From assembly GCF_902729435.1 (NCBI RefSeq), contig NZ_LR746524.1, positions 1 through 64,000 on the forward strand: a DNA stretch of 64,000 bases. Direction: 5' to 3'. Position numbers and translations under genes: made by a program. Positions 24,105 through 32,944 of this stretch are shown here, piece after piece (the stretch's first letter is position 1; every line of letters starts with the position of its first letter). Source of the stretch: Magnetospirillum sp. UT-4 (GTDB lineage Bacteria; Pseudomonadota; Alphaproteobacteria; Rhodospirillales; Magnetospirillaceae). The notes below the pieces were generated by a model, which was given only the letters and a program-made list of their open reading frames with translations, ran no database searches and had not been told where the DNA came from.

Positions 24105-26132
24105 GTGCCCCACAAACGGCAGGGTCCCCTGGTTTGGCTGGCGGCCGCCCTGGCCGCCGACGCGGTGGCGACGGTGGCCGCCGCCTTTGCCCTGGCGCGC
24201 GACCTGCCGTCGTCGCAGCCCATGACCGCCCTGGCCATGGTCTCGCTGGCCGGCGCCGCGGTGCTGTTCGGCGTCGCCTGGAAGATCGTCGACTACCAGG
24301 TGGTGCGCAACGCCCGGCGCATGGCCGCCGAGGTCAGGGCCCTGGCCTTCGGCGGCAGCCGCACCGCGGTCGATCCCGACCGCTATCCCCTGCTGGCGCC
24401 GCTGCCCGAGGCGTTCGGCGAGCTGGCGTCCAAGCTGGACCTGGCCCGCCGCGAACTGGCCGAGGGGATCGCAGCCGCCGCCGCCAAGGCCGAGGAGACC
24501 GCCAGCCGCCTCGCCGCCATCCTCAACGACCTGCACGAAGCGGTGGTGGTGTGCAACCTGCGCCACCAGGTGGTGCTCTACAATGCGGTCGCCATGGACA
24601 TGCTGTCGGGTACCGGGCCGTTCGGCCTGGGCCGCTCGCTGTTCGAGACGGTGTCGCGCGACGCCGTGGTGCACATGCTGGACATGCTGACCCACCGCGC
24701 CGACGCGGGCGGGCGCGGCACCCCGTTCCTGGCCGGCGGCGCCGACGGGCGATTGCTGCTGCAGGCGCGCATGACGCTGATCCGCACCGGCGACGAGGTC
24801 ACCGGCTACGTCGTCACCATGGTCGATGCCAGCCCGCAGGTGGCCGCCCTGGCCCAGCGCGACGCGCTGCTGCGCGAGGTCGCCGAAGGCATGGAAATGC
24901 CGCTGCTGCGCCTGCGCATGGCCACCGACAACCCCGCCATCGTCGAGCGCGAGGCGGGCAACATCGACGGCGCCATTCGCCGCGTCACCGCCGGCTATCA
25001 CCGCGCGCTGGCCAGCTGGTGGCCGATGACCGACCTCTATTCGGCCGACTTCTTCACCCTGGTGGCGCGCCGCTTCGAGGGCCGCACGCCGGTGGTCAAC
25101 GCCACCGGCCTGCCGGTGTGGCTGCACGCCGATTCCCATTCGCTGGCGCTGGCCCTGGCCTCGCTGATCGAGGAGGTGTCGGAACGGTTCGGGCTGGCCG
25201 AGGTGGACCTTGCCGCGATCTGCGACGAGCAGACCTGCTGGCTCGAGATCGGCTGGGCCGGCGCCACCGCCGCCAAGCCGGCCATCGACGCCTGGCTGGC
25301 CAAGCCGTTGCCGCTGCTGGGCGGCATGACCGTGCGCGACGTGCTGCTGCACCATGCCGGCGACGGCATCGAGCAGGAGCATCGCGCCGGCCAGTCGTGG
25401 CTGAAGCTGCCCATGCGCAAGGGCGTCGAGGTGCGAATCGCGCCCAAGCCGGTGCTGCCGACCCGCCCGGAATTCTACGACCTCGACCTCCTGAAGGCGT
25501 CGCGCGACATCGGCGAGATGGGAGCCCTGCCGCTCCGGTCACTGACCTTCGTGGTGTTCGATACCGAGACCACCGGCCTGCAGCCCAGCCAGGGCGACCA
25601 GATCGTGCAGATCGGCGGCGTGCGGGTGGTCAACGGCCGCATCCTGTCGGGCGAGAACTTCAACCGCATCGTCCATCCCGGCCGCTCCATCCCCAAGGAG
25701 AGCATCCGCTTCCACGGCATCACCGACGAGATGGTCAAGGACAAGCCGCCCATCGCCGTGGTGCTGCCGCAGTTCAAGGCGTTCTGCGCCGATTCCGTGC
25801 TGGTGGCGCACAACGCCGCCTTCGACCTCAAATTCCTGCGCATGCGGGAAAAGGATTACGGCGTCCGCTTCGACAACCCGGTGCTCGACACCATGATCAT
25901 GTCCAGCTACCTGGACGGCCCCGACGCCGGCCATTCCCTGGACGAGATCTGCGACCGCTACGGCCTCGAGATCGCCGACCGCCACACCGCCCTGGGCGAC
26001 GCCATGGTCACCGCCGCGGTGCTGCTGCGCCAGATCGAGGCCTTCGAGGCGCGCGGCCTCACCACGCTCGATCAGGTGGTCAAGGAGATCGACCTCAAGG
26101 TGCTGCTGCACCAGCGCCAGCGGGCCTTCTGA
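24105..26132 (+). CDS. Membrane PAS protein fused to DnaQ-like 3'-5' exonuclease
   Basis: A 675-residue fusion. Two N-terminal membrane segments (about 10-30 and 40-60) are followed by a coiled linker, a PAS-like domain (about 135-250), and a middle region resembling a divergent dimerisation and ATPase-like part of a sensor kinase (about 255-440) without clear kinase motifs. A complete DEDDh exonuclease ends the protein (about 475-660), with ExoI FDTETTG, ExoII HNAAFDLKFL and ExoIII HTALGD. The GTG start is chosen for its GAGGAGG site with 6-nt spacing; an ATG seven codons upstream lacks one. In many Proteobacteria an exonuclease of this kind lies beside a DUF294 gene and a VC_2705-type symporter; here those genes are 15-20 kb away. 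The physiological role is not known. Confidence 0.85.
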   Translation: MPHKRQGPLVWLAAALAADAVATVAAAFALARDLPSSQPMTALAMVSLAGAAVLFGVAWKIVDYQVVRNARRMAAEVRALAFGGSRTAVDPDRYPLLAPLPEAFGELASKLDLARRELAEGIAAAAAKAEETASRLAAILNDLHEAVVVCNLRHQVVLYNAVAMDMLSGTGPFGLGRSLFETVSRDAVVHMLDMLTHRADAGGRGTPFLAGGADGRLLLQARMTLIRTGDEVTGYVVTMVDASPQVAALAQRDALLREVAEGMEMPLLRLRMATDNPAIVEREAGNIDGAIRRVTAGYHRALASWWPMTDLYSADFFTLVARRFEGRTPVVNATGLPVWLHADSHSLALALASLIEEVSERFGLAEVDLAAICDEQTCWLEIGWAGATAAKPAIDAWLAKPLPLLGGMTVRDVLLHHAGDGIEQEHRAGQSWLKLPMRKGVEVRIAPKPVLPTRPEFYDLDLLKASRDIGEMGALPLRSLTFVVFDTETTGLQPSQGDQIVQIGGVRVVNGRILSGENFNRIVHPGRSIPKESIRFHGITDEMVKDKPPIAVVLPQFKAFCADSVLVAHNAAFDLKFLRMREKDYGVRFDNPVLDTMIMSSYLDGPDAGHSLDEICDRYGLEIADRHTALGDAMVTAAVLLRQIEAFEARGLTTLDQVVKEIDLKVLLHQRQRAF

Positions 26133-26141
26133 GCCGACGCA

Positions 26142-26165
26142 TCCCCCCTCCCCCACGAGGGGGGA
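26142..26165. terminator. G/C hairpin between convergent genes
   Basis: A 9-bp perfect stem (TCCCCCCTC / GAGGGGGGA) with a 6-nt loop lies between the exonuclease-fusion gene and the cysteine-cluster gene. It belongs to the same C/T-rich hairpin family as 56-78. There is no T-run, so termination is only suggested by position. Confidence 0.4.
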
Positions 26166-26187
26166 GAGAGGGAGCGACCGGGTCTAT

Positions 26188-27132
26188 CTACGCCGCGCCC
26201 ATGCTTTCGCGGGCCTTGGCGATGGCGCCTTGCAGCACCTGTTCCTTCATGGAAATGGTGGGTTCGTTGAACAGGACGTTCTTCATCCAGTCATAGCCCA
26301 GCAGCAGGACCGCGTGGTCGTCGGTCTTGAGCATCTCCACCGCCCGGTCATCGACCTCGTAGGTCTGCAGGAACCGCGATTCGAGCACGAAGCGGCGGAA
26401 GGCCTGGACGTCGGTGGTGGCGAGGAAGAACATCTTCAGGGTCTGCGGGCTGGGGGCCTTGCCGCCGGGGCCGCCCATGACCTTCCACGACGCCGCCTTC
26501 ATCAGGATGTCGATCCAGCCGCGGTTGACCCGCTCGTATTCCTCGACCCCCTGTTCCTCGCGGAATTCGCCGACGTTCTGGCTCTTGGTCTGGCAATGGC
26601 CCTGGCAGTGGTCCTCCTTGACCAGGAAGAAGAAGTCGTCGACGCCGTCCATGTCCTTCATCTTCACGCTGACCATGCCGAGCGGATAGAAGCGGCAGGT
26701 GGCGGGCCGGTCCTCGTAGACGGTGCAGCCCTCGGCGGCATTGAACGGGCAGGCGCCGCGGCCGTCATCGCCGCCCATCTTGATCTTGGCGATGGGCAGG
26801 TCGGCCTTCTCGTGCATGGCCGGCACGGTATAGGTCAGCAGGAACTCGGCCGGAGTGATCTCCAGGCGCTTGGACAGGCGCAGGATGCAATTGGGCGTCA
26901 GCGTGATGTCGGCCCCATGGCAGCACTTGTTCCAGCAGGTCACGCCCTTGTGGCACTCGAACTCGAAGGTGTCGTCGGGAGTGAGGCGGACCGGATCGAC
27001 CGGAAAGGCGGACTGGCCGCGCACGGCGTCGAACACCTCGACCTCCATGTCGCGCTCGGTGGAGGGCCGCATGGCCTCCATGTCCAGCTCGCCCAGCTCT
27101 TCGTCTTCGGTGGTGCGCGGGGTATCGCTCAT
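26188..27132 (-). CDS. YkgJ-family cysteine-cluster protein
   Basis: A 314-residue soluble protein with a YkgJ/CxxCxxCC-type metal-binding domain. The cluster FECHKGVTCWNKCC lies at about 58-72, followed by CPFNAAEGCTVYEDRPATCR, the usual second half, and a further pair in HCQGHC. The family is predicted to bind zinc or an Fe-S cluster; its function is not established. It lies downstream of aprA, but a strong terminator (27181-27211) stands between them, so it is either independently transcribed or reached only by read-through. Its link to APS reductase is therefore suggestive only. Confidence 0.8.
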   Translation of the reverse strand: MSDTPRTTEDEELGELDMEAMRPSTERDMEVEVFDAVRGQSAFPVDPVRLTPDDTFEFECHKGVTCWNKCCHGADITLTPNCILRLSKRLEITPAEFLLTYTVPAMHEKADLPIAKIKMGGDDGRGACPFNAAEGCTVYEDRPATCRFYPLGMVSVKMKDMDGVDDFFFLVKEDHCQGHCQTKSQNVGEFREEQGVEEYERVNRGWIDILMKAASWKVMGGPGGKAPSPQTLKMFFLATTDVQAFRRFVLESRFLQTYEVDDRAVEMLKTDDHAVLLLGYDWMKNVLFNEPTISMKEQVLQGAIAKARESMGAA

Positions 27133-27180
27133 TGTCGGTCTTAACTCTCTGGACGTTGGGCGGAAAGGTGTGGCGGGCAG

Positions 27181-27211
27181 AAAAAGGGGGCGCCGGAAGA
27201 CCGGCGCCCCC
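27181..27211 (-). terminator. Intrinsic terminator of the aprBA operon
   Basis: On the minus strand an 11-bp G/C stem (GGGGGCGCCGG, 4-nt loop, CCGGCGCCCCC) is followed directly by TTTTTCTG. It starts 24 bp past the aprA stop. This is the cleanest rho-independent terminator in the window and marks the end of the apr transcript. Confidence 0.9.
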
Positions 27212-27235
27212 CACTCTAGCACAGGCAGGGTCGGC

Positions 27236-29158
27236 TTAGTGAGCCTGGCCGCCGTAATGCTTCTCGACGATGTCGACGTGGGCGCGCTTGAAGCACTTCC
27301 ACTCGCCCGTGGCCGGGTCGATGCGGGAGTTGACGAAGCACTTCCACTCGGCCTCGTTGAGGTCCGGATGATCGGCACGATAGTAGAAGCCCGGATAGCG
27401 GGTCTCTTCGCGGAAGTAGATGTGACGCAGATGGGCTTCCGCCGCGACGATGCGGTGGTAGTTCTCCCAGGCGCGCATCAGCTCGTGCAGGTCCTTCGCA
27501 CGCATCTTCTGCGAGTCTTCCTTGAGCATGGTCAGCAGGTGCAGACCGGTCTCGAGCATGATCTTGTTGGTCTGGTAGTAGGTCGAGGTGCCGGCCACGT
27601 ACTCATCCATCAGCTTCTGCAGGCGCTGCTGCAGCAGGCGGGGCAGGATGTAGAACGGGTTGACGTCCTCGGCGGTGGTCTTGTCCTTGTGCTCGAGGTA
27701 GTTGCGGACCGGCTTGTAGATTTCCTCGGCGATGGCCTTGATGTCGCCCTTCAGCGAGGGCTTGTAGCCGGCATGGTCGCGCACGAAGCGGACCATGTTC
27801 TTGCCGGCGATGCGGCCCTCGGCATGGGAGCCCGAGGAGAACTTGTGACCGGAGGCGCCGACGCCGTCACCGGCGGTGAACAGGCCCTGCACGGTGGTCA
27901 TGCGGTTGTAGCCCCACTTCCACTCGGCCGGGGAGTTCAGGTCCTCGGGACCCGACACCCAGATGCCGCAGCAGCCGGAGTGCGAACCGAGCAGGTAGGG
28001 CTCGGTCGGCATCAGCTCGGACATGTTCTGCTCGGGACGGATGTTCATGCCGGCCCACACACCGGCCTGGCCGATGCACATGTCGAGGAAGTCTTCCCAG
28101 GCCTCGGCCTCGAGATGCTTGATCTCGGCCGGGGTCATGGTCTCGGCCAGCTTCTTCATGGCGGTCGGAGTGTCCATGAAGATCGGGCCGCGGCCTTCCT
28201 TCATCTCCTTCAGCATGGCGTGGTTACGCAGGCAGGTCGGCACCACCGCGGCCTTGTCGTAGGGCGCGAAGGCGGCCAGCATGTCGGCGTTCTTGATCAC
28301 GTAGTTCTCGCCGAAGGCGTTCAGGGCCTGCGACTTGAACAGCAGGAACCACGCGCCCACCGGGCCGTAGCCGTCCTTGAAGCGGGCCGGCACGAAGCGG
28401 TTTTCCATCATGGTCAGCTCGGCGCCGACTTCCGCCGCCATGGCGTAGGTCGAACCGGCGTTCCACACCGGATACCAGGTGCGGCCGTTGCCTTCACCGG
28501 TCGAACGCGGACGGAACAGGTTCACCGCGCCGCCACAGCAGTTCAGGATGGCGTTGGCCTTGAACACATAGAGCTTGTGCTCGCGCACCGAGAAGCCGAC
28601 GGCACCGGCGATGCGGTTCGGCTCGTTGGTGTCGAGCAGCAGCTTCACGATGAAGCAGCGCTCGATGATGTTCTCGATGCCCAGGGCCTTCTTGGCAGCT
28701 TCGGCGACGATGGTCTTGTAGCCTTCGCCGTTGATCATGATCTGCCACTTGCCCGAACGGACCGGCTTGCCGCCGTCCTTCAAGGCGACGCCCTCGGAGC
28801 CCTTGTCCTTCCACACCGGAAGGCCCCACTCCTCGAACAGGTGCACCGAGTCGTCGACGTGACGGCCGACGTCGTACACCAGGTCGTCGCGGGTGATGCC
28901 CATCAGATCCGCCGACACCATGCGGCAGTAATCCTTGGGATCCCGGTCCGGGCCCAGATAGGTGTTGATGGCCGACAGGCCCATGGCGACGGCGCCGGAG
29001 CGGTCCAGGGCGGCCTTATCGACCAGGGTGATCTTGGCGTCGGGCGCCCAGCGGCGAGCCTCGAAGGCGGCGCCGCAGGCGGCCATGCCGCCACCGATCA
29101 GCAGAATGTCGGTCTCGATCTCGATGATCTCGGGATTGCCGAAAGAATATTCGGACAT
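27236..29158 (-). CDS. aprA: Dissimilatory adenylylsulfate reductase, alpha subunit
   Basis: A 640-residue flavoprotein subunit of APS reductase, which interconverts sulfite plus AMP with APS in the cytoplasm. The FAD-binding motif GGGMAACGAAFE is at about 22-33 and the second FAD segment is GSGSHAEGRIAG-like (SSGSHAEGRIAGKN). Length matches AprA from sulfur oxidisers and sulfate reducers. Assimilatory APS reductase is unrelated. It follows aprB by 35 bp and is followed by a strong terminator. With sat and qmoAB in divergent orientation next door, oxidation of sulfite to sulfate with ATP formation is the likely direction, though the sequence itself does not prove direction. Confidence 0.96.
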   Translation of the reverse strand: MSEYSFGNPEIIEIETDILLIGGGMAACGAAFEARRWAPDAKITLVDKAALDRSGAVAMGLSAINTYLGPDRDPKDYCRMVSADLMGITRDDLVYDVGRHVDDSVHLFEEWGLPVWKDKGSEGVALKDGGKPVRSGKWQIMINGEGYKTIVAEAAKKALGIENIIERCFIVKLLLDTNEPNRIAGAVGFSVREHKLYVFKANAILNCCGGAVNLFRPRSTGEGNGRTWYPVWNAGSTYAMAAEVGAELTMMENRFVPARFKDGYGPVGAWFLLFKSQALNAFGENYVIKNADMLAAFAPYDKAAVVPTCLRNHAMLKEMKEGRGPIFMDTPTAMKKLAETMTPAEIKHLEAEAWEDFLDMCIGQAGVWAGMNIRPEQNMSELMPTEPYLLGSHSGCCGIWVSGPEDLNSPAEWKWGYNRMTTVQGLFTAGDGVGASGHKFSSGSHAEGRIAGKNMVRFVRDHAGYKPSLKGDIKAIAEEIYKPVRNYLEHKDKTTAEDVNPFYILPRLLQQRLQKLMDEYVAGTSTYYQTNKIMLETGLHLLTMLKEDSQKMRAKDLHELMRAWENYHRIVAAEAHLRHIYFREETRYPGFYYRADHPDLNEAEWKCFVNSRIDPATGEWKCFKRAHVDIVEKHYGGQAH

Positions 29159-29193
29159 TTGGTATTCCTTCCCTTAGGCGTGCGTACGCTGTC

Positions 29194-29616
29194 TCAGATG
29201 GTCGGCAGGGTCTTGCCGGTCTCGGTGAACAGCAGGTTGCTGTCGAGGTCGCCCGGAGCGGGCTTGCCGCCGTAGGGATCGATCGAACCCACCGGGGTGG
29301 TGCGCACGGGGAACTTGAAGCGCTTCACTTCGCCGTCGCGGAACTTGATGGTCCACATGATGGCGGAATCGGTGCGCATCGGAATGACGGCGCCGCCCAT
29401 CGGCACGAAGTCCTGGTAGGCACGAACCTCGATGGCCTGCTGCGGGCAAGCCTTGACGCAGCACTGGCATTCCCAGCACTGGTCCGGCTCCTGGTTGAAG
29501 GCCTTCATCCGGTTGGTGTCGAGCTTCATCAGGTTGTTCGGGCAGATGTACATGCAGGCGGTGACCGAACCGCCCTTGCAGCCGTCGCACTTTTCGGTAT
29601 GCACAAAAGTGGGCAT
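29194..29616 (-). CDS. aprB: Dissimilatory adenylylsulfate reductase, beta subunit
   Basis: A 140-residue ferredoxin-like subunit with two [4Fe-4S] clusters, which carries electrons between AprA and the Qmo/Hdr complex. Cluster cysteines are C10, C13, C21, C25 and C47, C50, C53, C57; the stretch between C13 and C21 is the insertion typical of AprB. A C-terminal tail (about 90-140) wraps around AprA in known structures. The ATG at 29616 is preceded by GGGGAGG with 5-nt spacing; an in-frame TTG directly before it is not needed. First gene of the apr operon. Confidence 0.96.
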   Translation of the reverse strand: MPTFVHTEKCDGCKGGSVTACMYICPNNLMKLDTNRMKAFNQEPDQCWECQCCVKACPQQAIEVRAYQDFVPMGGAVIPMRTDSAIMWTIKFRDGEVKRFKFPVRTTPVGSIDPYGGKPAPGDLDSNLLFTETGKTLPTI

Positions 29617-29737
29617 CAAAACCTCCCCTGTTGCCTTTCGGCGGGTCTCTCCCTCTCTGCCTGACCGTTCGCTCGGTGACGAAAAGGCCTCACGGGCGCG
29701 TTGCCGCGCCGAGCGGTGCAGTCAGTGCTATCCCACA

Positions 29738-29766
29738 TTCATATTCCGGGTTTGACATATTTGCAA
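29738..29766 (-). promoter_or_regulatory. Candidate promoter of aprBA
   Basis: On the minus strand TTGCAA (29766-29761) and TATGAA (29743-29738) are separated by 17 nt, about 120 nt upstream of aprB. This is a plausible sigma70-type promoter in an AT-rich stretch of the divergent gap 29617-29835. A TTGACA on the plus strand at 29752-29757 has no good -10 partner. Confidence 0.45.
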
Positions 29767-29835
29767 TCTCTGACGTACCAATTCCCGCAAGATCGTTTCA
29801 TTGCAGTTTGATCAATAGCAATTTCAAGGCGCCAA

Positions 29836-30255
29836 ATGCCCGGAATCGCGAAAGAATCGACGTTCGGCAAGGGTGGCGGCCTGGACGGGGGTCCAGCCCC
29901 CACCCTGGCCGACCTGACCGCCCGTCTGGTCGCCTTTCGCGACGAGCGCGACTGGGCTCAGTTCCACACCGCCAAGAACCTGATGGTGTCACTGGCCCTC
30001 GAGGCGGCGGAGCTGCTAGAACTGACCCAGTGGAAGACCGACCAGCAGGTCGAGGCGGCCCTGGCCGCCGACCCGGCCATGAAGGACCGGCTGCGCGAGG
30101 AATGCGCCGACGTCTTCCTCTATCTTCTGTTGCTGTGCGAGCGCACCGGCATCGACCTGGCGGCGGCGGCGGCGGCGAAGATCGAGACCAACGCGGCCAA
30201 GTACCCTGCCGAGAAGGCCAGGGGTACATGCCTGAAATATAACGAATTGCCTTAA
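29836..30255 (+). CDS. MazG-like nucleotide pyrophosphohydrolase
   Basis: A 139-residue all-alpha NTP pyrophosphatase of the MazG-like/RS21-C6 (dCTPase) type, which would hydrolyse (d)NTPs to the monophosphate and pyrophosphate. The metal site is EAAELLE (about 56-62) with the partner EECADVFLY (about 92-100), followed by the conserved C-terminal KYPAEKARG. The N-terminus carries about 20 extra polar residues. It sits alone between the divergent apr operon and sat, and about 100 bp separate it from the sat start. Whether it serves sulfur metabolism or is an unrelated housekeeping enzyme is unknown. Confidence 0.85.
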   Translation: MPGIAKESTFGKGGGLDGGPAPTLADLTARLVAFRDERDWAQFHTAKNLMVSLALEAAELLELTQWKTDQQVEAALAADPAMKDRLREECADVFLYLLLLCERTGIDLAAAAAAKIETNAAKYPAEKARGTCLKYNELP

Positions 30256-30275
30256 GTTAAGAAGATTCTTGTGGA

Positions 30276-30304
30276 TTGGTTATCTAATTTAAGCGAACTA
30301 TGAT
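30276..30304 (+). promoter_or_regulatory. Candidate promoter of sat
   Basis: TTGGTT (30276-30281) and TATGAT (30299-30304), with a 17-nt spacer, lie 55 nt upstream of the sat start in an AT-rich segment. The fit to a sigma70-type promoter is good at -10 and moderate at -35. Confidence 0.55.
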
Positions 30305-30358
30305 GTGCAACGAGGGCGGCCTAAGCCCCGGCACCAGACTGAAGAGAGAGGGAGACCA

Positions 30359-31534
30359 ATGTCCAAGCTCGTGCAGCCGCATGGCGGCGGCTCGCTGAAG
30401 CCGCTTCTGCTTCCCGAGATCGAACGGCGCGAGGAGCTGAAGCGCGCCGCCACCCTGAAAAAGGTCCCGATGACCAGCCGCGAGACGTCGGACGTCATCA
30501 TGCTGGCCATGGGCGCCTACACTCCCCTCGACGGGTTCATGGGCAAGGCCGACTGGCACGGCGTCTGCGCCGAGATGAAGATGACCTCGGGCCTGTTCTG
30601 GCCGATCCCGATCACCCTGTCCGCCGCCCAGAACCTGGCCGATTCCATCAAGGAAGAGGAAGAGGTCGCCCTGGTCGATGCCGAGACCGGCGAGATCATG
30701 GCGATCATGGAAGTGGCCGAGAAGTACACCATCGACCGCGACTTCGAGAACCAGCACGTCTATCGCACCACCGACAAGGCCCATCCGGGCGTGCAGAAGG
30801 TGAACTCGCAGGAAGCCGTCAACCTGGCCGGCCGCGTGCGCTGCCTGTCCGAGGGCGAGTATCCCGAGAAGTACAAGGGCCTGTATTTCCGCCCGGCCGA
30901 GAGCCGCGCCATGTTCGCCGAGAAGGGCTGGTCCAAGGTCGCCGCCTTCCAGACCCGCAACCCCATGCACCGCAGCCACGAGCATCTGGCCAAGATCGCG
31001 GTCGAGGTCTGCGACGGCGTGTTCATCCACCAGGTGCTGGGCAAGCTGAAGGAAGGCGACATCCCGGCCGAGACCCGGACCAAGGCCATCGACGCCATGA
31101 TCCAGCACTATTTCGTGCCGGGCACGGTGATCCAGGCCGGCTATCCCATCGAGATGCGCTATGCCGGCCCGCGCGAGGCGCTGATCCACGCGCTGATCCG
31201 CCAGAACTTCGGCTGCTCGCACCTGATCGTCGGCCGCGACCATGCCGGCGTCGGCGATTATTACGGCCCGTTCGACGCCCAGCACATCTTCGACACCCTG
31301 TGGTCGGGCGCGCTCGAGACCCAGGCGCTGAAGATCGACATCACCTTCTATTGCAAGAAGTGCTACGGCATGGCCACCGCCAAGACCTGCCCGCACGGCA
31401 AGGAGGACCAGGTCAACATCTCGGGCACCAAGCAGCGCGAGATGCTGTCCAAGGGCGAGCCGATCCCGCCGGAATTCAGCCGCCCCGAAGTGGTGGCGAT
31501 CCTGCAGGACTATTACCGGTCGCTGAACAAGTAG
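30359..31534 (+). CDS. sat: ATP sulfurylase (dissimilatory type)
   Basis: A 391-residue homo-oligomeric sulfate adenylyltransferase. In sulfur oxidation it combines APS and pyrophosphate to give ATP and sulfate; in reduction it runs the other way. The ATP-binding motif [10 protein letters not shown] is at about 197-206 and GRDHAGVG at about 292-299; a cysteine pattern ([16 protein letters not shown], about 333-348) matches the metal-binding segment of Sat from sulfur bacteria. The start at 30359 is preceded by GGGAGA. It leads the sat-qmoA-qmoB-hdrC-hdrB cluster, with a 136-bp repeat-containing gap before qmoA. It is unrelated to CysDN. Confidence 0.95.
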   Translation: MSKLVQPHGGGSLKPLLLPEIERREELKRAATLKKVPMTSRETSDVIMLAMGAYTPLDGFMGKADWHGVCAEMKMTSGLFWPIPITLSAAQNLADSIKEEEEVALVDAETGEIMAIMEVAEKYTIDRDFENQHVYRTTDKAHPGVQKVNSQEAVNLAGRVRCLSEGEYPEKYKGLYFRPAESRAMFAEKGWSKVAAFQTRNPMHRSHEHLAKIAVEVCDGVFIHQVLGKLKEGDIPAETRTKAIDAMIQHYFVPGTVIQAGYPIEMRYAGPREALIHALIRQNFGCSHLIVGRDHAGVGDYYGPFDAQHIFDTLWSGALETQALKIDITFYCKKCYGMATAKTCPHGKEDQVNISGTKQREMLSKGEPIPPEFSRPEVVAILQDYYRSLNK

Positions 31535-31546
31535 GTTCGTTTTCTC

Positions 31547-31615
31547 GTCACCCCCGGGGCCTGCCCCGGGGGTCCATCGCAGAAGGGTGGATGGCCGGGT
31601 CATACCCGGCCTTGA
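31547..31615. repeat. Palindromic intergenic repeat between sat and qmoA
   Basis: Two adjacent inverted repeats: CCCCCGGGGC/GCCCCGGGGG at 31551-31572 and GGCCGGGT/ACCCGGCC at 31593-31611. They resemble the half-elements seen at 4842 and 7292. Hairpins here may lower read-through from sat into qmoA or stabilise the mRNA ends. Confidence 0.6.
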
Positions 31616-31670
31616 CGGCTGGGTAAAATTTCAATCGGGCCCCAAGAGCCCGGGAGATGGAGAGGGTAGC

Positions 31671-32927
31671 ATGAGCGATACGACGAGCCGCAGCCGCACC
31701 ATCATGGTGGTCGGCGGCGGAATTGCCGGCATCACCGCCGCCGTCGAGGCGGCCGAGGCCGGGCACGACGTGGTGCTGATCGAGAAGAGCCCCACCCTGG
31801 GCGGCCGCGTCGCCCAGATGAACCGCTACTTCCCCAAGCTCTGCCACCCGACCTGCGGCCTCGAGATCAACTACCAGCGCATCAGGAAGTCGAAGCGCAT
31901 CAGCGTCTTCACCATGTCGACGGTGGCCAATGTGGCCGGCGGCCCCGGCGCCTACAAGGTGTCGGTGAAGACCGCGCCGCGCCTGGTCACCCCGGCCTGC
32001 ACCGCCTGCGGCGACTGCGCCAAGGCCGCCACCTCCGAGGTGGCCAACCCCCACAATTACGGCATGGACACGGTGAAGTCGGCCTATCTGCCGCACACCA
32101 TGGCCTTCCCCATGCGCTACGTCATCGACCCGTCGGTGGCCGGCACCCCCGAGGGCGAGGCCATCAAGGCCGCCTGCAAGGTCGGCGCCGTCGATCTCGA
32201 CCAGAAGGAGGAGACCTTCGAGCTGGAGGTCGGCGCCGTGGTCTGGGCCACCGGCTGGCGCCCCTATCCGGCCGAGAACCTGACCGCCTATCGCTGGAGC
32301 GACATCGACGACGTGCTGACCAACGTCGAGTTCGAGCGCCTGGCCTCGGTCGATGGCCCGACCAAGGGCCGCATCGTCAAGCCGTCCAACGGCGAGGCGC
32401 CGAAGAAGGTGGCGCTGATCCAGTGCGCCGGCTCGCGCGATCTCAACCACCTGGCCTATTGCTCGCGCATCTGCTGCCTGGCCTCCATGAAGCACGCCGC
32501 CTATGTGCGCGAGCAGCTGGCCGACGCCACCGTCGATGTCTACTACATCGACATCCGCGCCCACGATAAGCTGGAAAGCTTCGTCCAGCGCCTGAAGCGC
32601 GACCCGCAGGTGCGCTTCATCAAGTCCAAGCCGGCCCGCATCGAGCGGTCCGAAGCCGGCGGACCGGTGGTGTGCGGCGAGAACACCCTGACCCGCGAAA
32701 TCTACGCCGAGCCCTACGACATGGTGGTGCTGGCCACCGGCATGCAGGCCTCGCTGGGGGCGGACGGAAAGCCGTCCTTCGCCGCCGATTTCGATGATTA
32801 CGGCTTCGTGTTCGCCGAGGGCGAGTCCATCGCCGCCGGCGTGGCCTCGGGTCCGCTCGACGTGTCGATGTCGGTGCAGTCGGCAACCGCCGCCGCACTC
32901 AAGGCCATCCGCGCCGTGACCGCCTGA
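31671..32927 (+). CDS. qmoA: Qmo complex subunit A (HdrA-like flavoprotein)
   Basis: A 418-residue HdrA-like flavoprotein. The dinucleotide motif VVGGGIAGITAA is at about 13-24, followed by the diagnostic CHPTCG (C58, C62) and a CTACGDCA iron-sulfur-type segment (about 110-117). The family partner QmoB follows after 17 bp. In sulfate reducers Qmo links the quinone pool to AprAB; in sulfur oxidisers the flow would be from AprAB outward. The ATG follows a GAGAGGG-type site. Start and length match QmoA. Confidence 0.92.
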   Translation: MSDTTSRSRTIMVVGGGIAGITAAVEAAEAGHDVVLIEKSPTLGGRVAQMNRYFPKLCHPTCGLEINYQRIRKSKRISVFTMSTVANVAGGPGAYKVSVKTAPRLVTPACTACGDCAKAATSEVANPHNYGMDTVKSAYLPHTMAFPMRYVIDPSVAGTPEGEAIKAACKVGAVDLDQKEETFELEVGAVVWATGWRPYPAENLTAYRWSDIDDVLTNVEFERLASVDGPTKGRIVKPSNGEAPKKVALIQCAGSRDLNHLAYCSRICCLASMKHAAYVREQLADATVDVYYIDIRAHDKLESFVQRLKRDPQVRFIKSKPARIERSEAGGPVVCGENTLTREIYAEPYDMVVLATGMQASLGADGKPSFAADFDDYGFVFAEGESIAAGVASGPLDVSMSVQSATAAALKAIRAVTA

Positions 32928-32944
32928 GCCGGAGGAGAAGAACA

